From NCBI RefSeq assembly GCF_934424005.1, contig NZ_CAKRXI010000015.1, positions 1-64,000 on the forward strand: 64,000 nt of DNA. The letters run 5' to 3'. The stretch comes from an uncultured Blautia sp. Lineage in GTDB: Bacteria > Bacillota > Clostridia > Lachnospirales > Lachnospiraceae. The notes beneath the pieces were generated by a model. That model searched no databases. It was not told the origin of the DNA and was given only the letters and a program-made list of their open reading frames with translations. The translations under genes and the position numbers were made by a program. Numbering within the stretch: position 1 is the stretch's first letter; each line of letters opens with the position of its first letter. Shown in pieces: positions 33,539 to 44,320 of the stretch.

Positions 33539-34180
33539 TTATTCTGTAACTTGTCCCGGCTGGTTTTTGTTCTGATCTACATATTTCTGATATGCATTTC
33601 TTGCCTGTTCAACCACATTCTCAGCATCACCACCGGTATAGGATGCCTGGATCGCATAAGCTCTTACCGGAATTTCCAGTTGCTGACCATCCAGCTGTCC
33701 TTCAATGATATTCAGGAATTTCACCGTGTCAAACAGCGATTCTGTTGTTTCCTGCGGTTTGAGAATTTTATTATACGCAAAAACATATACCTGATTGTTT
33801 CCACTCTTCTGTGAATTCAGTTTTGTCCAGCTGGCTTTTGACTGAAATGTAAAAAGTTCCTGTACCCTTTTTTCCAGTCGGCTTCCATTATCTGCCGCTG
33901 CAATCACATTTGCTGTCGGTATTGAAATTTCCAGATATGCATAAGCATCATTAATTCCGGTATTTTTAATTCTCGGATCTTTACTGATTACCTTTCCCGG
34001 CTCTATCTTTTTATGGTCATCAGGTTTCCAGTTATCTTCTGTCAGTTCCACATCTACCTTTCCTACTGTAAACTGATTGGAAACCTTATCATAGTCTGTC
34101 AGATATGCGGATACTCCACCAACTGAAGCCAGACATAAAACACCTGTCAAAAGTAAAATTTTTTTCATGTTATTTTTCAT
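33539..34180 (-). CDS. TasA/camelysin-like SipW-dependent surface protein
   Basis: This 213-residue protein carries a SipW signal (LCLASVGGVSAYLTDYDKVSN) and the TasA-like start of the mature domain, FTVGKVDVELTEDNW. PGKVISKDPRIKNTG is a typical motif of this family. It starts inside the sipW gene (11-bp overlap) and so is tightly coupled to the signal peptidase that should process it. TasA relatives form matrix fibres in Bacillus; the role in this anaerobe is inferred. Confidence 0.86.
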   Translation of the reverse strand: MKNNMKKILLLTGVLCLASVGGVSAYLTDYDKVSNQFTVGKVDVELTEDNWKPDDHKKIEPGKVISKDPRIKNTGINDAYAYLEISIPTANVIAAADNGSRLEKRVQELFTFQSKASWTKLNSQKSGNNQVYVFAYNKILKPQETTESLFDTVKFLNIIEGQLDGQQLEIPVRAYAIQASYTGGDAENVVEQARNAYQKYVDQNKNQPGQVTE

Positions 34181-34661
34181 AGATTCTTTCTGCGCTTTTT
34201 CTGCTGCGCTCTCCTTTCCATTGTATAAGTAGGAAGAATATTTCCTGTAAGATCATGACTGTCAGTATTCCAAATATCGTTCTCTGTCTGACAAATACTG
34301 CTGCATAACCAAGACAGGGAAGCGAAAAAATCACTTTACCTATAATCTGATCTGCAGTCACAACCGTCGGATCTTCCCTATTATTTGCATCACCTTTTGT
34401 TACATATCCTTTGTGTTCTTTTCGGATTACTCTGTGTGTCACCCTGGTTTCACCGACCTGATAAGTAACAATATCACCAATTTCCGGTCTTCGTTCCTTC
34501 GTATCCGTAAAAACGATACCCCCTGTTCTCAGTACCGGCTCCATCGACCCTGACATGATCGAATCAACAGAAATACCAATCTGTGGAAGAAACAGTAACA
34601 TCACACCCAATATCCCGATCAGTGTAAAAAAAATTCTTCCGGCTTTTTCTGCCGTTCTCAT
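34170..34661 (-). CDS. sipW: SipW-type signal peptidase I
   Basis: This 163-residue membrane signal peptidase is of the archaeal/ER-like type. The catalytic pair is Ser39 (SGSMEP) and His76 (VTHRVI) in place of the Ser-Lys pair, and VTKGDANNREDP is conserved in SipW proteins. Transmembrane segments lie at the N-terminus (FFTLIGILGVMLLFLP) and near the C-terminus. It should cut the special signal peptides of the three downstream proteins. The gene is first in the operon, behind a promoter at 34753-34781. Confidence 0.93.
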   Translation of the reverse strand: MRTAEKAGRIFFTLIGILGVMLLFLPQIGISVDSIMSGSMEPVLRTGGIVFTDTKERRPEIGDIVTYQVGETRVTHRVIRKEHKGYVTKGDANNREDPTVVTADQIIGKVIFSLPCLGYAAVFVRQRTIFGILTVMILQEIFFLLIQWKGERSRKSAERIYEK

Positions 34662-34752
34662 ATTTCTCCTTTCCTGTGTTATTTTGTAAATCTAAAATGG
34701 ATTGTTTGCAGATCTGCATGAATTGATAAAAAGATTGTCTTAAGATGCCTTT

Positions 34753-34781
34753 ATCTTATGCTCTGTGGAATTAAATGTCAA
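34753..34781 (-). promoter_or_regulatory. Promoter of the sipW operon
   Basis: TTGACA and TAAGAT are separated by 17 bases. The -10 element is the left arm of the inverted repeat TAAGAT-AAAGGC-ATCTTA, which could bind a regulator. About 90 bases of untranslated leader follow. Confidence 0.62.
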
Positions 34782-34819
34782 TAAAATTCGTTCGTCATAT
34801 TCTGACAGAAGAATATAAC

Positions 34820-34963
34820 AAAAAACGACATGTCCAACCAAAATTGAACATGTCGTTTTGGAACTTCAAATTACGCTTCGCTCCATTTGAAGAGCGCAGG
34901 TATTGAACCTCAAACTCCGTTACACTTCGTTTGAGTAGCGTAAATTTCCTTACGGAAATTTAC
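34820..34963 (-). terminator. Terminator of ilvC with three preceding hairpins
   Basis: Reading from the ilvC stop, three inverted repeats follow each other: GTAAATTTCC/GGAAATTTAC (34940-34963), CTCAAAC/GTTTGAG (34909-34935) and CTTCAAAT/ATTTGAAG (34864-34892). Then comes a true terminator, AAAACGACATGTTC/GGACATGTCGTTTT with six T (34820-34859). The extra stems may protect the 3' end. Together with the sipW leader this fills the 300-base gap. Confidence 0.85.
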
Positions 34964-35995
<1,032 letters not shown>

Positions 35996-36072
35996 CTAAG
36001 CTATTCGTAAAATAATATTTATCGTTAAAGGGCTGTACCCCTTAGCAAACTAAAATCAGTATGTAAAATATC

Positions 36073-36570
36073 CTACAGGAATTTTACATCACTGGCACCT
36101 CTGGAAAGTCCTGTGATACCAGTTCTTGCAAGTTCGAGTATCTCATATTCACCAAGAAGATCAATAAAAGCCCCTAACTTACTCTTACTTCCTGTCATCT
36201 CAATGACCAGAGAAGTCTTACCAACATCAATGACATTGGCACGAAAAATATTTGCAATAGAAATGATTCCCTCTCGCTGCTCCGGTCTGGCTGCAACTTT
36301 GACAAGAACCAGTTCTCTGCTCACACTGTTATCAGGTTCAAGAACCTTAATGTCTCTTACATCAACCAGCTTCGCAAGCTGTTTGGTAATCTGTTCGAGA
36401 ATCATGGAATCACCACTGCATACAACAGTCATTCTGGAATAACGTTCATCCGCAGTCACACCGACTGTCAGGCTGTCAATATTATAACCTCTGCGGCTAA
36501 ACAGTCCGGAAATACGGCTCAGTACACCTGCAGTGTTATCTACTAACAGGGACAAAATTCTCTTCTGCAT
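36073..36570 (-). CDS. ilvN: Acetolactate synthase regulatory (small) subunit
   Basis: This 165-residue regulatory subunit binds valine and controls the catalytic acetolactate synthase. An N-terminal ACT domain (ILSLLVDNTAGVLSRISGLFSRRGYNIDSL) and a C-terminal domain ending in ELARTGITGLSRG are complete. The catalytic ilvB gene is not in this window, which is unusual because the two normally adjoin. The last codons form the inverted repeat ATGTAAAAT/ATTTTACAT (about 36061-36089). It is the first gene of the ilvN-ilvC unit. Confidence 0.94.
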   Translation of the reverse strand: MQKRILSLLVDNTAGVLSRISGLFSRRGYNIDSLTVGVTADERYSRMTVVCSGDSMILEQITKQLAKLVDVRDIKVLEPDNSVSRELVLVKVAARPEQREGIISIANIFRANVIDVGKTSLVIEMTGSKSKLGAFIDLLGEYEILELARTGITGLSRGASDVKFL

Positions 36571-36601
36571 AACGCACCTGCTTTCAGCACTTTAAACTTG
36601 T

Positions 36602-36665
36602 AAACAATTCCATTGTAAAATTGTTTGCATGTTTTTTATTATAGCAATATTAAATCGTTTGTCAA
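36602..36665 (-). promoter_or_regulatory. ilvN-ilvC promoter with downstream inverted repeat
   Basis: A near-perfect promoter, TTGACA (36660-36665), 16 bases, TATAAT (36638-36643), starts transcription near 36631. Directly downstream, AAACAATT and AATTGTTT form an inverted repeat with a nine-base centre (36602-36630), a possible repressor operator or leader hairpin. No T-box is present. Confidence 0.8.
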
Positions 36666-36711
36666 CGAAAAATTTTGTATACATTGCATTTTTTTGACAT
36701 TTTATGCATTT

Positions 36712-37764
36712 TTATACAAGATATTTTTTTCGTAAGACTTCGATGTTTTTGGGATTCATATAAAGAGCCTTTTTCATAAACATATCCATGGATCCGAAAT
36801 CTTTTTTTATTGTTTCAAATACGATATCCAGATACTCTTCCTTGACTCTGTAAAACAGACGTATCTTATCCATGATCTGATTGTCCACGATCATTTTGGT
36901 TTCAAGAAAACGAATCATATATTCCATTTCTTTATCCAGATACATGTTTGTTTTCATAAAATCCTCGTAAATCGTTTTTTTCGGTACTCCCAATGCGCAG
37001 AGAAGAAGAGCGGTTCCTACACCGACACGGTCTTTCCCTGCACTGCAATGCCAGAGCACTGCACCCTCATTCTGATGTAGAAGTACATCCAGAAAACGTG
37101 CATACTGTTTGATGCTGTATTCATCATGAACCAGTGATTCATATTGCTTCAGCATGAATTCTTCAGGAATTTCTTTAAAATTCCTCAGAAGTTCTGTCAG
37201 GCTTCCTGATCTGGTAATTCCCAGTGTTTCCTCATCAACGATCGGAATCTCATGGTATTGTACACCCTCTATAATAGTATCCGGCTTTTCCAGACATTCC
37301 ATCCGGGTTCTGAAATCCACAACCGTAGAAAGATGATATTCATGTGTCAGCATATCCTGATCCGTAATAGATATATGATACAGACTTCCGCTACGAAGAA
37401 GGCGTTTCGGCAGAATATGTCTGCCATCCTCTGTCTCCAGTGCACCAAGATCTCTGGTATTCGGAAGACTTTGCATCGGAATCCGGATTCCCTGCGGAAA
37501 CCCTGTCACCATCTGAGGATTCAGAGCCCGCATAAGCTGTATACAGTTCTGTATCTCCCTGTCCGTCATCTCAAACTGGTATCTTTTCTTTCTTCGTGTA
37601 ATGATCACCAGTGAACTGGTACTGTATTGCTTCTGTGCCCCACCTTCTACGCCTTCTTTTCGTTTGTATGCCCAGATGATATCTTTACACGGCAGATAAT
37701 TCATCATCATATGTTTGGAAAAAATAAAGTTGCCATCCTCTATTCTTATTTTCCCGTATTTCAT
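36712..37764 (-). CDS. Protein tyrosine phosphatase-like protein
   Basis: This 350-residue cytoplasmic protein has a classical P-loop CSAGKDR, with nucleophile Cys240 and Arg246, inside a Y_phosphatase3-type domain (PNTRDLGALETEDGR to about residue 330). The first 90 residues form a PH-like or unknown domain (DGNFIFSKHMMMNYLPCKDI). Relatives act on phosphotyrosine or phosphoinositides; the substrate here is unknown. It is the last gene after the M18 peptidase and HAD genes, 46 bp behind the latter. Confidence 0.86.
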   Translation of the reverse strand: MKYGKIRIEDGNFIFSKHMMMNYLPCKDIIWAYKRKEGVEGGAQKQYSTSSLVIITRRKKRYQFEMTDREIQNCIQLMRALNPQMVTGFPQGIRIPMQSLPNTRDLGALETEDGRHILPKRLLRSGSLYHISITDQDMLTHEYHLSTVVDFRTRMECLEKPDTIIEGVQYHEIPIVDEETLGITRSGSLTELLRNFKEIPEEFMLKQYESLVHDEYSIKQYARFLDVLLHQNEGAVLWHCSAGKDRVGVGTALLLCALGVPKKTIYEDFMKTNMYLDKEMEYMIRFLETKMIVDNQIMDKIRLFYRVKEEYLDIVFETIKKDFGSMDMFMKKALYMNPKNIEVLRKKYLV

Positions 37765-37810
37765 AATCTCTCCCTCTATATAACTCTACTGTACACTGCA
37801 TTTACACTGC

Positions 37811-38620
37811 TCAGATAAGTCCAAGTTTTGTAAGCCCGTTTTGAATCCCATAGTGGAACATATCTGTTGTAACATAATCTGCCAGTTCCCGGATTTTAGG
37901 CGACCCATTGCCCATAGCAACTTTTGTGGACGCATATTCAAACATAGAAAGGTCATTATTGCTGTCTCCAAATACTACGGTATCTTCCCATTCTATTCCA
38001 AAGATTCTGCACACCGCAGCAATTCCAACTGCCTTATTGCATCCCTTTGGAACCAGTTCAATCGTAGTTCCGACAAATGCATTATTTTCGTGGCGGATCA
38101 CATCATAGTATGGAGACAGTTCTCTGCATGCCTGATCCGCATCACATCCGTCCTGCATCTTGGCACTGATCTTATTGATATGCATGCAGTGTTCATTACC
38201 TCTGATCGGACGCCATTTTGGTCCAAGAGCTTCTGTGATCAGATCAGTATACCAGTTTACTTCTGTGGTATATTCATCTTTGTCATAATACATATAATCT
38301 GCACCTTCCATTACTGGAATCAGTCCGTATTTTCGAAGAATCTCCACAGACTTTTCAGCTACTTCCGGTGTCATTTCATTGTTATAAAGTCTTTTTCCAT
38401 CTTTTTCAATCGTAGCACCACATGCGCTGATCATCCCTGTAAATGGAATCCGTTCAAGATACCATGGCACAAATGCACGGCTTCTGCCCGTACACAACCA
38501 TGCCTGATGTCCATTTGCGATCAGTTTCTTAATTGATTCTATCGCACTGTCCGGTACTCCTTTTTCTATATCACAGATTGTCCCATCTGCATCAAAAAAA
38601 ACTGCTTTTTTATCACTCAT
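37811..38620 (-). CDS. HAD-superfamily Cof-type phosphatase
   Basis: This roughly 269-residue type IIB HAD hydrolase probably dephosphorylates a sugar phosphate or nucleotide. The four motifs are visible: FFDADGT with nucleophile Asp10, WLCTGRS, the Lys in PKGCNKAVG and GDSNNDLSMFE. The start is the ATG at 38620, with AAGGACAG seven bases upstream; 13 upstream codons without a better site are dropped. It lies between the M18 peptidase and the phosphatase on the same strand. Confidence 0.88.
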   Translation of the reverse strand: MSDKKAVFFDADGTICDIEKGVPDSAIESIKKLIANGHQAWLCTGRSRAFVPWYLERIPFTGMISACGATIEKDGKRLYNNEMTPEVAEKSVEILRKYGLIPVMEGADYMYYDKDEYTTEVNWYTDLITEALGPKWRPIRGNEHCMHINKISAKMQDGCDADQACRELSPYYDVIRHENNAFVGTTIELVPKGCNKAVGIAAVCRIFGIEWEDTVVFGDSNNDLSMFEYASTKVAMGNGSPKIRELADYVTTDMFHYGIQNGLTKLGLI

Positions 38621-38678
38621 CATTCTGTCCTTCTTTTCGTTCTGCCGTTTCATCTGCATAATATTTCATCCAAAACTT

Positions 38679-39947
38679 TTACGCAAAAAGTCCTTCTGCT
38701 GCTCTGACCAGATATTCTGTATCCTTCACACCAGCAGTTTCATATGGTGAATGCATGGCCAGCTGAGGCAGACCGATATCCACCGTATTCATCGGAACCT
38801 GCGTATTGGAAATATTTCCCAGAGTTGAGCCCCCTGCAATGTCAGAACGGTTTACAAAAGTCTGATATGGCACGCCGGCTTTTGTACACAGCTCCTTAAA
38901 TATCGCTGCTGATACTGCATCTGTACAGTATTTCTGGTTTGCATTAAATTTAATGACAATTCCCTTGTTCAGTACCGGATGATTGGTCGGATCTGTCTTA
39001 TCCATATAGTTCGGATGAAGTGCATGTGCATTATCCGCAGAAACCATAAAACTTCCAGCCAATGTCATCAGGTATTCTTCGTAAGTCCTTCCAAGTCCCA
39101 TATTGATACGAAGAAGTGTATCTTTCAGGAATGTTGACGCAGCTCCCTGCTTTGTTCCGCTTCCAACTTCCTCATTATCCATCACACAATGCACTGCAAT
39201 TGATCCATGATTCTGCGCACGGAGTAATCCTTCCATGGAGGCAAATGCACACTGCAGATCATCCAGACGGGCAGATGAAACAAATTCCTTATCCGCCCCC
39301 CAGATGGTTCCCGGCATACGATTGTACAAAAACAGATCATGGCTGATAATGTCTTCCTTTTTAACGCCAGTCTGTTCAGCAATGATTTCAAGCAATGTCC
39401 GATCTGTATTTTCCGCTGCAAATAATGGCAGAAGATCTTTCTGTGGATTATAAGCCACCCCATTATTCGCTTCACGATTCATATGGATTGCAAGATTCGG
39501 AATCATTACCAGATCACGCTTTATATCTACCAGTTTTTCTTCCAGTCCGTCATTTCTGCGGATGATCACTCTTCCAGCAACCGAAAGTGGTCTGTCAAAC
39601 CATGGTGCCATCAGCATTCCGCCATATTTTTCCACATTTAGTTTTACATAACTGTTATCTACTTTTATTTCCGGATTTTCCTTGACTTTAAAAGATGGTG
39701 AATCGCTGTGACTCGCCATGATATGAAATACCCTGGATTCCTTTTCCGGTATACAGAAAGCAATCAGTGCAGAATGATTTCTGGTCACCAGATATTTTCC
39801 TCCCGGAACCAGTTTCCAGTATTTTTTTTCCGAAAGCACCTCAAATCCATTTTCTGTTAATCTCTTCTGCATTTCGTCCACTGCCTGAAATGCTGTTGGA
39901 CTTTTCTTTATAAAATCAAGCAGTTTTTCTGTTGTTTCTATGTACAT
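38679..39947 (-). CDS. apeB: M18-family aminopeptidase
   Basis: This 422-residue cytoplasmic zinc aminopeptidase is predicted to prefer acidic or hydrophobic N-terminal residues. The M18 motifs are intact: the first metal ligand in MASHSDSPSFKVK, the general base in VMDNEEVGSGTKQ, and later MVSADNAHALHPNY and NRSDIAGGSTLGNI. The last ligand is the His in LAMHSPYETAG. The ribosome site is AAAGGAG nine bases upstream. It is the first gene of a likely three-gene unit with the HAD and tyrosine phosphatase genes. Confidence 0.93.
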   Translation of the reverse strand: MYIETTEKLLDFIKKSPTAFQAVDEMQKRLTENGFEVLSEKKYWKLVPGGKYLVTRNHSALIAFCIPEKESRVFHIMASHSDSPSFKVKENPEIKVDNSYVKLNVEKYGGMLMAPWFDRPLSVAGRVIIRRNDGLEEKLVDIKRDLVMIPNLAIHMNREANNGVAYNPQKDLLPLFAAENTDRTLLEIIAEQTGVKKEDIISHDLFLYNRMPGTIWGADKEFVSSARLDDLQCAFASMEGLLRAQNHGSIAVHCVMDNEEVGSGTKQGAASTFLKDTLLRINMGLGRTYEEYLMTLAGSFMVSADNAHALHPNYMDKTDPTNHPVLNKGIVIKFNANQKYCTDAVSAAIFKELCTKAGVPYQTFVNRSDIAGGSTLGNISNTQVPMNTVDIGLPQLAMHSPYETAGVKDTEYLVRAAEGLFA

Positions 39948-40058
39948 CTGCTACAACTCCTTTGACCGGTATCCGGTTGTATTTCATAAAATCCGGCTAC
40001 GTTCTTAATAAAAATATATGTATTAAGATTATACGGTATATTTTTTTGTATGGCAACG

Positions 40059-40092
40059 AAAAAGAGGCAGTTTGTCAAAAACCACCTCTTTT
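40059..40092 (-). terminator. Intrinsic terminator of dapL
   Basis: AAAAGAGGTGG and TGCCTCTTTTT on the minus strand form the stem with a T run, 32 bp past the dapL stop. Confidence 0.75.
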
Positions 40093-40123
40093 GAATCTTT
40101 TTCTCTCTATTCTTTATACAAAT

Positions 40124-41338
40124 TTATAAGGCCTTGATTCTTCTAAGTGCCTCCTGTGTATTCTCATAGCTTCCAAACGCAGTCAGTCGGAAGAAGCCTT
40201 CTCCATGTGCACCGAAACCTGAACCAGGAGTTCCAACTACATGTGCATTCTCAAGAAGATAATCAAAGAAGTCCCAGGAACTCATATTGTTTGGTGTCTT
40301 CAGCCAGATATATGGAGCATTTACACCACCGGATACAGAATATCCTGCCTCTTTGAGTCCGTTATAGATCGTATGTGCGTTTCTCATATAATATGCAACC
40401 TGTTCTTTCAGCTGTGCTTTTCCTTCTGGTGAATAAACAGCTTCACCTGCACGCTGTACGATATATGGTGCACCATTAAATTTAGTTCCATGACGTCTTT
40501 CCCACAGATCATGCAGTGCAACGCCCTCTCTTACCAGATCTTTCGGAACGACCGTAAATCCAAGGCGAACACCTGTAAATCCGGCATTTTTGGAAAAGCT
40601 GCGAAGTTCGATTGCACAGGTACGTGCACCTTCACACTCATAAATACTGTGCGGAACATCTTCTTCTGTAATGTATGCTTCATAAGCCGCATCGTAAATG
40701 ATCACTGAACCATTTTGGTTTGCATAATCTACCCATTCCTGCAGCTTATCTTTTGTGATTGCTGCACCACTTGGATTATTCGGGAAACAGAGATAGATCA
40801 GATCTGGCGTCTCCACAGGCAGTTCCGGAAGGAATCCATTTGATTCCAGACAAGGCATATAGATCACACCATCAAAGTTTTCATTTTTCTTATTGTAATC
40901 ACCGGTGCGTCCTGCCATAACATTCGTATCTACATATACCGGATATACCGGGTCACAAACTGCTACTTTGTTCTCTGTACCAAAAATTTCCTGAATATTT
41001 CCGGAATCACTTTTTGCACCATCAGATACAAAGATTTCATCGGCACTGATCTGGCAGCCACGTGCTTCATAATCATTTTTTGCAATCGCACTTCTTAAAA
41101 ATTCATATCCAAGATCCGGCGCATAGCCATGAAATGTTTCTGCATGAGCCATCTCATCTACAGATTTGTGAAGTGCATCTATGATTGCCGGGGCCAGAGG
41201 CTGTGTGACATCACCAATTCCAAGACGGACGATCTGAACATCCGGGTTTGTTTCCTGATAGGCGGCTACTTTTTTTGCAATTGTGGAAAAAAGATAACTG
41301 CCTGGTAATTTCAGATAATTTTTGTTAACCGTTACCAT
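40124..41338 (-). CDS. dapL: LL-diaminopimelate aminotransferase
   Basis: This 404-residue PLP enzyme converts tetrahydrodipicolinate directly to LL-diaminopimelate, bypassing the succinyl or acetyl route, for lysine and peptidoglycan. The DapL pattern is clear: [26 protein letters not shown], the PLP-binding lysine in [18 protein letters not shown], and [12 protein letters not shown] near the end. The gene is 20 bp downstream of gatB and may be the last gene of the glnA-ANTAR-aspS-gatCAB transcript. Confidence 0.95.
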   Translation of the reverse strand: MVTVNKNYLKLPGSYLFSTIAKKVAAYQETNPDVQIVRLGIGDVTQPLAPAIIDALHKSVDEMAHAETFHGYAPDLGYEFLRSAIAKNDYEARGCQISADEIFVSDGAKSDSGNIQEIFGTENKVAVCDPVYPVYVDTNVMAGRTGDYNKKNENFDGVIYMPCLESNGFLPELPVETPDLIYLCFPNNPSGAAITKDKLQEWVDYANQNGSVIIYDAAYEAYITEEDVPHSIYECEGARTCAIELRSFSKNAGFTGVRLGFTVVPKDLVREGVALHDLWERRHGTKFNGAPYIVQRAGEAVYSPEGKAQLKEQVAYYMRNAHTIYNGLKEAGYSVSGGVNAPYIWLKTPNNMSSWDFFDYLLENAHVVGTPGSGFGAHGEGFFRLTAFGSYENTQEALRRIKAL

Positions 41339-41358
41339 AATATTTATTCTCCTGTAAT

Positions 41359-42804
41359 TTACTGATTTTTTCTTTTTTCAACTTCTTTAACAAGTGCCTC
41401 ACGCACTGCATCCGGACTTGCCTTGCCTTTCAGTTCACGCATCATCTTTCCAACAAAGAAACCAAAGACTTTTTCTTTACCGCCAAGCAGCTCCTCAAGT
41501 GGTCCCGGGTTCTCTTCCAGGATCTTCTGAAGAGTATCATTGAGCAGACCGGTATCTTCAACGATCTTCAGACCATGTTCCTCAATGTAACTTACCGGAT
41601 CAATATCTTCCTCAAAAACTTTTTCAAAAACTTTCTTTGCGTTCTGTGCACTGACTTCTTTCTTTTCCACCATCTGAATCAGATCCGCCAGATGCTCCGG
41701 TGTAAAGGAAACTTTTTCCACATCCATTCCTTTATCCTTGGTCAGGCGAAGAACTTCTCCCATAAACCAGTTTGCTGCTTTTTTCGGGCTGCCACAAAGT
41801 TTTGCCACTTCTTCAAACAACATGGACAGGTGTCTGGATTCCGTAAGGATTCCTGCATCATACACCGGAAGATCATATTCAGACTGATAGCGAAGCTGTT
41901 TTTCTTCACGAAGTTCCGGCTGTGATTCACGGAGTTCTTCAATCCATGCATCGGAGATATGGATTGGCGGAAGATCCGGATCCGGGAAATAGCGATAATC
42001 TTTTGCATCTTCTTTGGAACGCATTGCATGAGAAGATTCTTTGTTATCATCCCAACGCCGTGTTTCCTGTACAACAGATCTGCCCTCTTCGATCAGTTCG
42101 ATCTGACGTTCTCTTTCTCCTTCTATCGCTCTTGCAATCGCTTTGAAAGAGTTCAGGTTTTTCATCTCAGTTCTGGTTCCGAATGTTTCACTTCCTACCT
42201 CACGCACAGAAAGGTTGACATCTGCACGCATAGATCCTTCCTGCAGCTTACAGTCAGATACATCAAGGTACTGCATCATACAGCGAAGTTTTTCCAGATA
42301 AGCAATAACTTCCTCTGAACTTCTCATATCTGGTTCAGATACGATCTCGATCAGTGGAACACCACTTCGGTTATAATCCACAAGAGAACAGTCTTCCCAT
42401 TCATCGTGAATCAGTTTGCCGGCATCCTCTTCCATATGCATCTCATGGATACGTACCTTTTTCTTTCCGGCAGATGTCTCAATCTCTACCCAGCCATCAT
42501 GACAGATTGGCAGATACAGCTGAGAAATCTGATAGTTCTGCGGGTTATCTGGATAGAAATAATTCTTTCTGTCAAATTTGCAATACTGATTGATCTGGCA
42601 GTTTGCTGCGATTCCTGCTTTGAGTGCAAATTCTACTACTTTCTTATTCAGTACCGGCAGAGACCCTGGCATACCGGTGCAGACCGGGCAAGTATGTGTA
42701 TTCGGTGCTCCTCCGAATTCCGTGGAGCATCCGCAGAAAATTTTTGTTTTTGTCGCAAGTTCTACATGGACCTCAAGACCAATAACTGTTTCATACTGTT
42801 TCAT
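41359..42804 (-). CDS. gatB: Asp/Glu-tRNA amidotransferase subunit B
   Basis: This 481-residue subunit binds the mischarged tRNA and activates the side-chain carboxylate with ATP. The signature [18 protein letters not shown] lies at the start. The metal or tRNA-binding region ([14 protein letters not shown]), the kinase-like cradle and the C-terminal YqeY-like tail domain are all present. The gene overlaps gatA by four bases. With gatC, gatA and a probable non-discriminating AspRS upstream, it should make Asn-tRNA and Gln-tRNA, using glutamine as nitrogen donor. Confidence 0.96.
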   Translation of the reverse strand: MKQYETVIGLEVHVELATKTKIFCGCSTEFGGAPNTHTCPVCTGMPGSLPVLNKKVVEFALKAGIAANCQINQYCKFDRKNYFYPDNPQNYQISQLYLPICHDGWVEIETSAGKKKVRIHEMHMEEDAGKLIHDEWEDCSLVDYNRSGVPLIEIVSEPDMRSSEEVIAYLEKLRCMMQYLDVSDCKLQEGSMRADVNLSVREVGSETFGTRTEMKNLNSFKAIARAIEGERERQIELIEEGRSVVQETRRWDDNKESSHAMRSKEDAKDYRYFPDPDLPPIHISDAWIEELRESQPELREEKQLRYQSEYDLPVYDAGILTESRHLSMLFEEVAKLCGSPKKAANWFMGEVLRLTKDKGMDVEKVSFTPEHLADLIQMVEKKEVSAQNAKKVFEKVFEEDIDPVSYIEEHGLKIVEDTGLLNDTLQKILEENPGPLEELLGGKEKVFGFFVGKMMRELKGKASPDAVREALVKEVEKRKNQ

Positions 42805-44276
42805 GCCTTTTTGCCTCCTTTCTCCGGAGCAGGGAAAGCTCCCCTCACTGCTTCATAAGCAGCTGCTGCACGGAGAATCTTATGTTCTCCAAAACAGTCA
42901 CCGATCATCTGAATACCAATCGGCATTCCGGCTTTATCCTGACCGCACGGAACTGTGATTCCCGGAAGGCCGCATAAGTTTACGGCAACCGTATAAATAT
43001 CACCAAGATACATTGCAAGCGGATCTTTGAGGCTCTCTCCAATCTTCGGTGCTGTATATGGAGCAGCCGGAGCCAGGATCACATCATATTTTTCAAATGC
43101 CTGATCAAATTCATGCTTGATCAGAGCTTTTGTACGAAGTGCCTTCAGATAATATGCATCATAATAACCGGAACTTAAAACAAACGATCCAAGCATGATA
43201 CGACGTTTTACTTCTTCACCGAATCCTTCTGTTCTTGTCTTTTTGTACATATCATGCAGTCCTTCATATTCAGCTGCACGATATCCATATTTTACGCCGT
43301 CAAAACGTTCCAGGTTAGAGCTTGCCTCTGCACTTGCAATAATGTAATATGCAGGAATCATATATTCCATCGTTTCTACTGAGAAAAATTCAACGATTGC
43401 TCCCTGTTCCGTCAATGTTTTCAGTGTATTCATGAAAGATTCTTTAACTTCCGAATCAAGGCCCTTGGCAAGGAATTCTTTCGGTACACCAAACTTCATT
43501 CCCAGAAGTTTCTTTTCTTCCACGCTCCTGGAGAAGGTCAGATCTGTTCTGCCCAGAGATGTGCTGTCTTTTGGATCATGTCCGGAAATCACTTCCAGAA
43601 GTGCCGCACAATCTGCTACATTTTTTCCCACCGGCCCAATCTGATCCAGTGAAGAAGCGTAGGCAACCAGACCATAACGGGATACGGTTCCATACGTTGG
43701 CTTGATTCCGGTCACACCGCAGAAAGAACTTGGCTGACGAATAGAACCACCTGTATCAGAGCCAAGTGCCATAAACGTTTCTCCCGCTGCTACAGCAGCA
43801 CAGGAACCACCGGAGGAGCCCCCCGGCACGTGTTCCAGATTCCATGGATTTCTTGTAACTCCATAGGCAGAAGTCTCTGTAGTACTTCCCATTGCAAATT
43901 CATCCATGTTTGTCTTTCCGATAATGATCATACCCGCTTTTTCCAAACGATCAATTACTTCTGCATTATACTGCGGCACAAAATTCTCAAGTATCTTTGA
44001 TGCACAGGTCGTTTTTTTACCTTTTATGCAAATATTGTCTTTCACCGCAATTGGAACACCGGCCAGCGGTCCAGTATATGTTCCATCCTGAATTCCTTTT
44101 TCTACTTCTTTTGCGCGTGCATATGCTTCTTTTTTATACGTATCAAGATATGCATGCACTTTATCTTCTTTGCTCTCAATCTGGTCAAAGACTTCCTTCA
44201 CACCATCCAGGACGCTGACTTCCCGCTGTCTGATCTTTGCCGCCAGCTCCAGAGCTGTCATCGATTCCAATTCCAT
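42801..44276 (-). CDS. gatA: Asp/Glu-tRNA amidotransferase subunit A
   Basis: This 491-residue glutaminase subunit releases ammonia from glutamine for the GatB site. The amidase Ser-cisSer-Lys triad sits at the family numbers: Lys79 (AVKDN), Ser154 (GGSSGGS) and Ser178 (GGSIRQP). Its length is full. GAGGAG lies seven bases upstream of the ATG. It overlaps gatB by four bases and follows gatC by 44 bp. Confidence 0.97.
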   Translation of the reverse strand: MELESMTALELAAKIRQREVSVLDGVKEVFDQIESKEDKVHAYLDTYKKEAYARAKEVEKGIQDGTYTGPLAGVPIAVKDNICIKGKKTTCASKILENFVPQYNAEVIDRLEKAGMIIIGKTNMDEFAMGSTTETSAYGVTRNPWNLEHVPGGSSGGSCAAVAAGETFMALGSDTGGSIRQPSSFCGVTGIKPTYGTVSRYGLVAYASSLDQIGPVGKNVADCAALLEVISGHDPKDSTSLGRTDLTFSRSVEEKKLLGMKFGVPKEFLAKGLDSEVKESFMNTLKTLTEQGAIVEFFSVETMEYMIPAYYIIASAEASSNLERFDGVKYGYRAAEYEGLHDMYKKTRTEGFGEEVKRRIMLGSFVLSSGYYDAYYLKALRTKALIKHEFDQAFEKYDVILAPAAPYTAPKIGESLKDPLAMYLGDIYTVAVNLCGLPGITVPCGQDKAGMPIGIQMIGDCFGEHKILRAAAAYEAVRGAFPAPEKGGKKA

Positions 44277-44320
44277 AATCTTTCTCCTCTATATGAATTC
44301 TCTGTCTGAATTCCTTTTCA

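Noticed and set aside
34753..34772. Hairpin TAAGAT-AAAGGC-ATCTTA before sipW as a fifth ANTAR target
   Set aside because: The loop fits, but the stem contains the proposed -10 box, so it would not be transcribed, and no terminator follows. It is kept as a possible DNA palindrome only.
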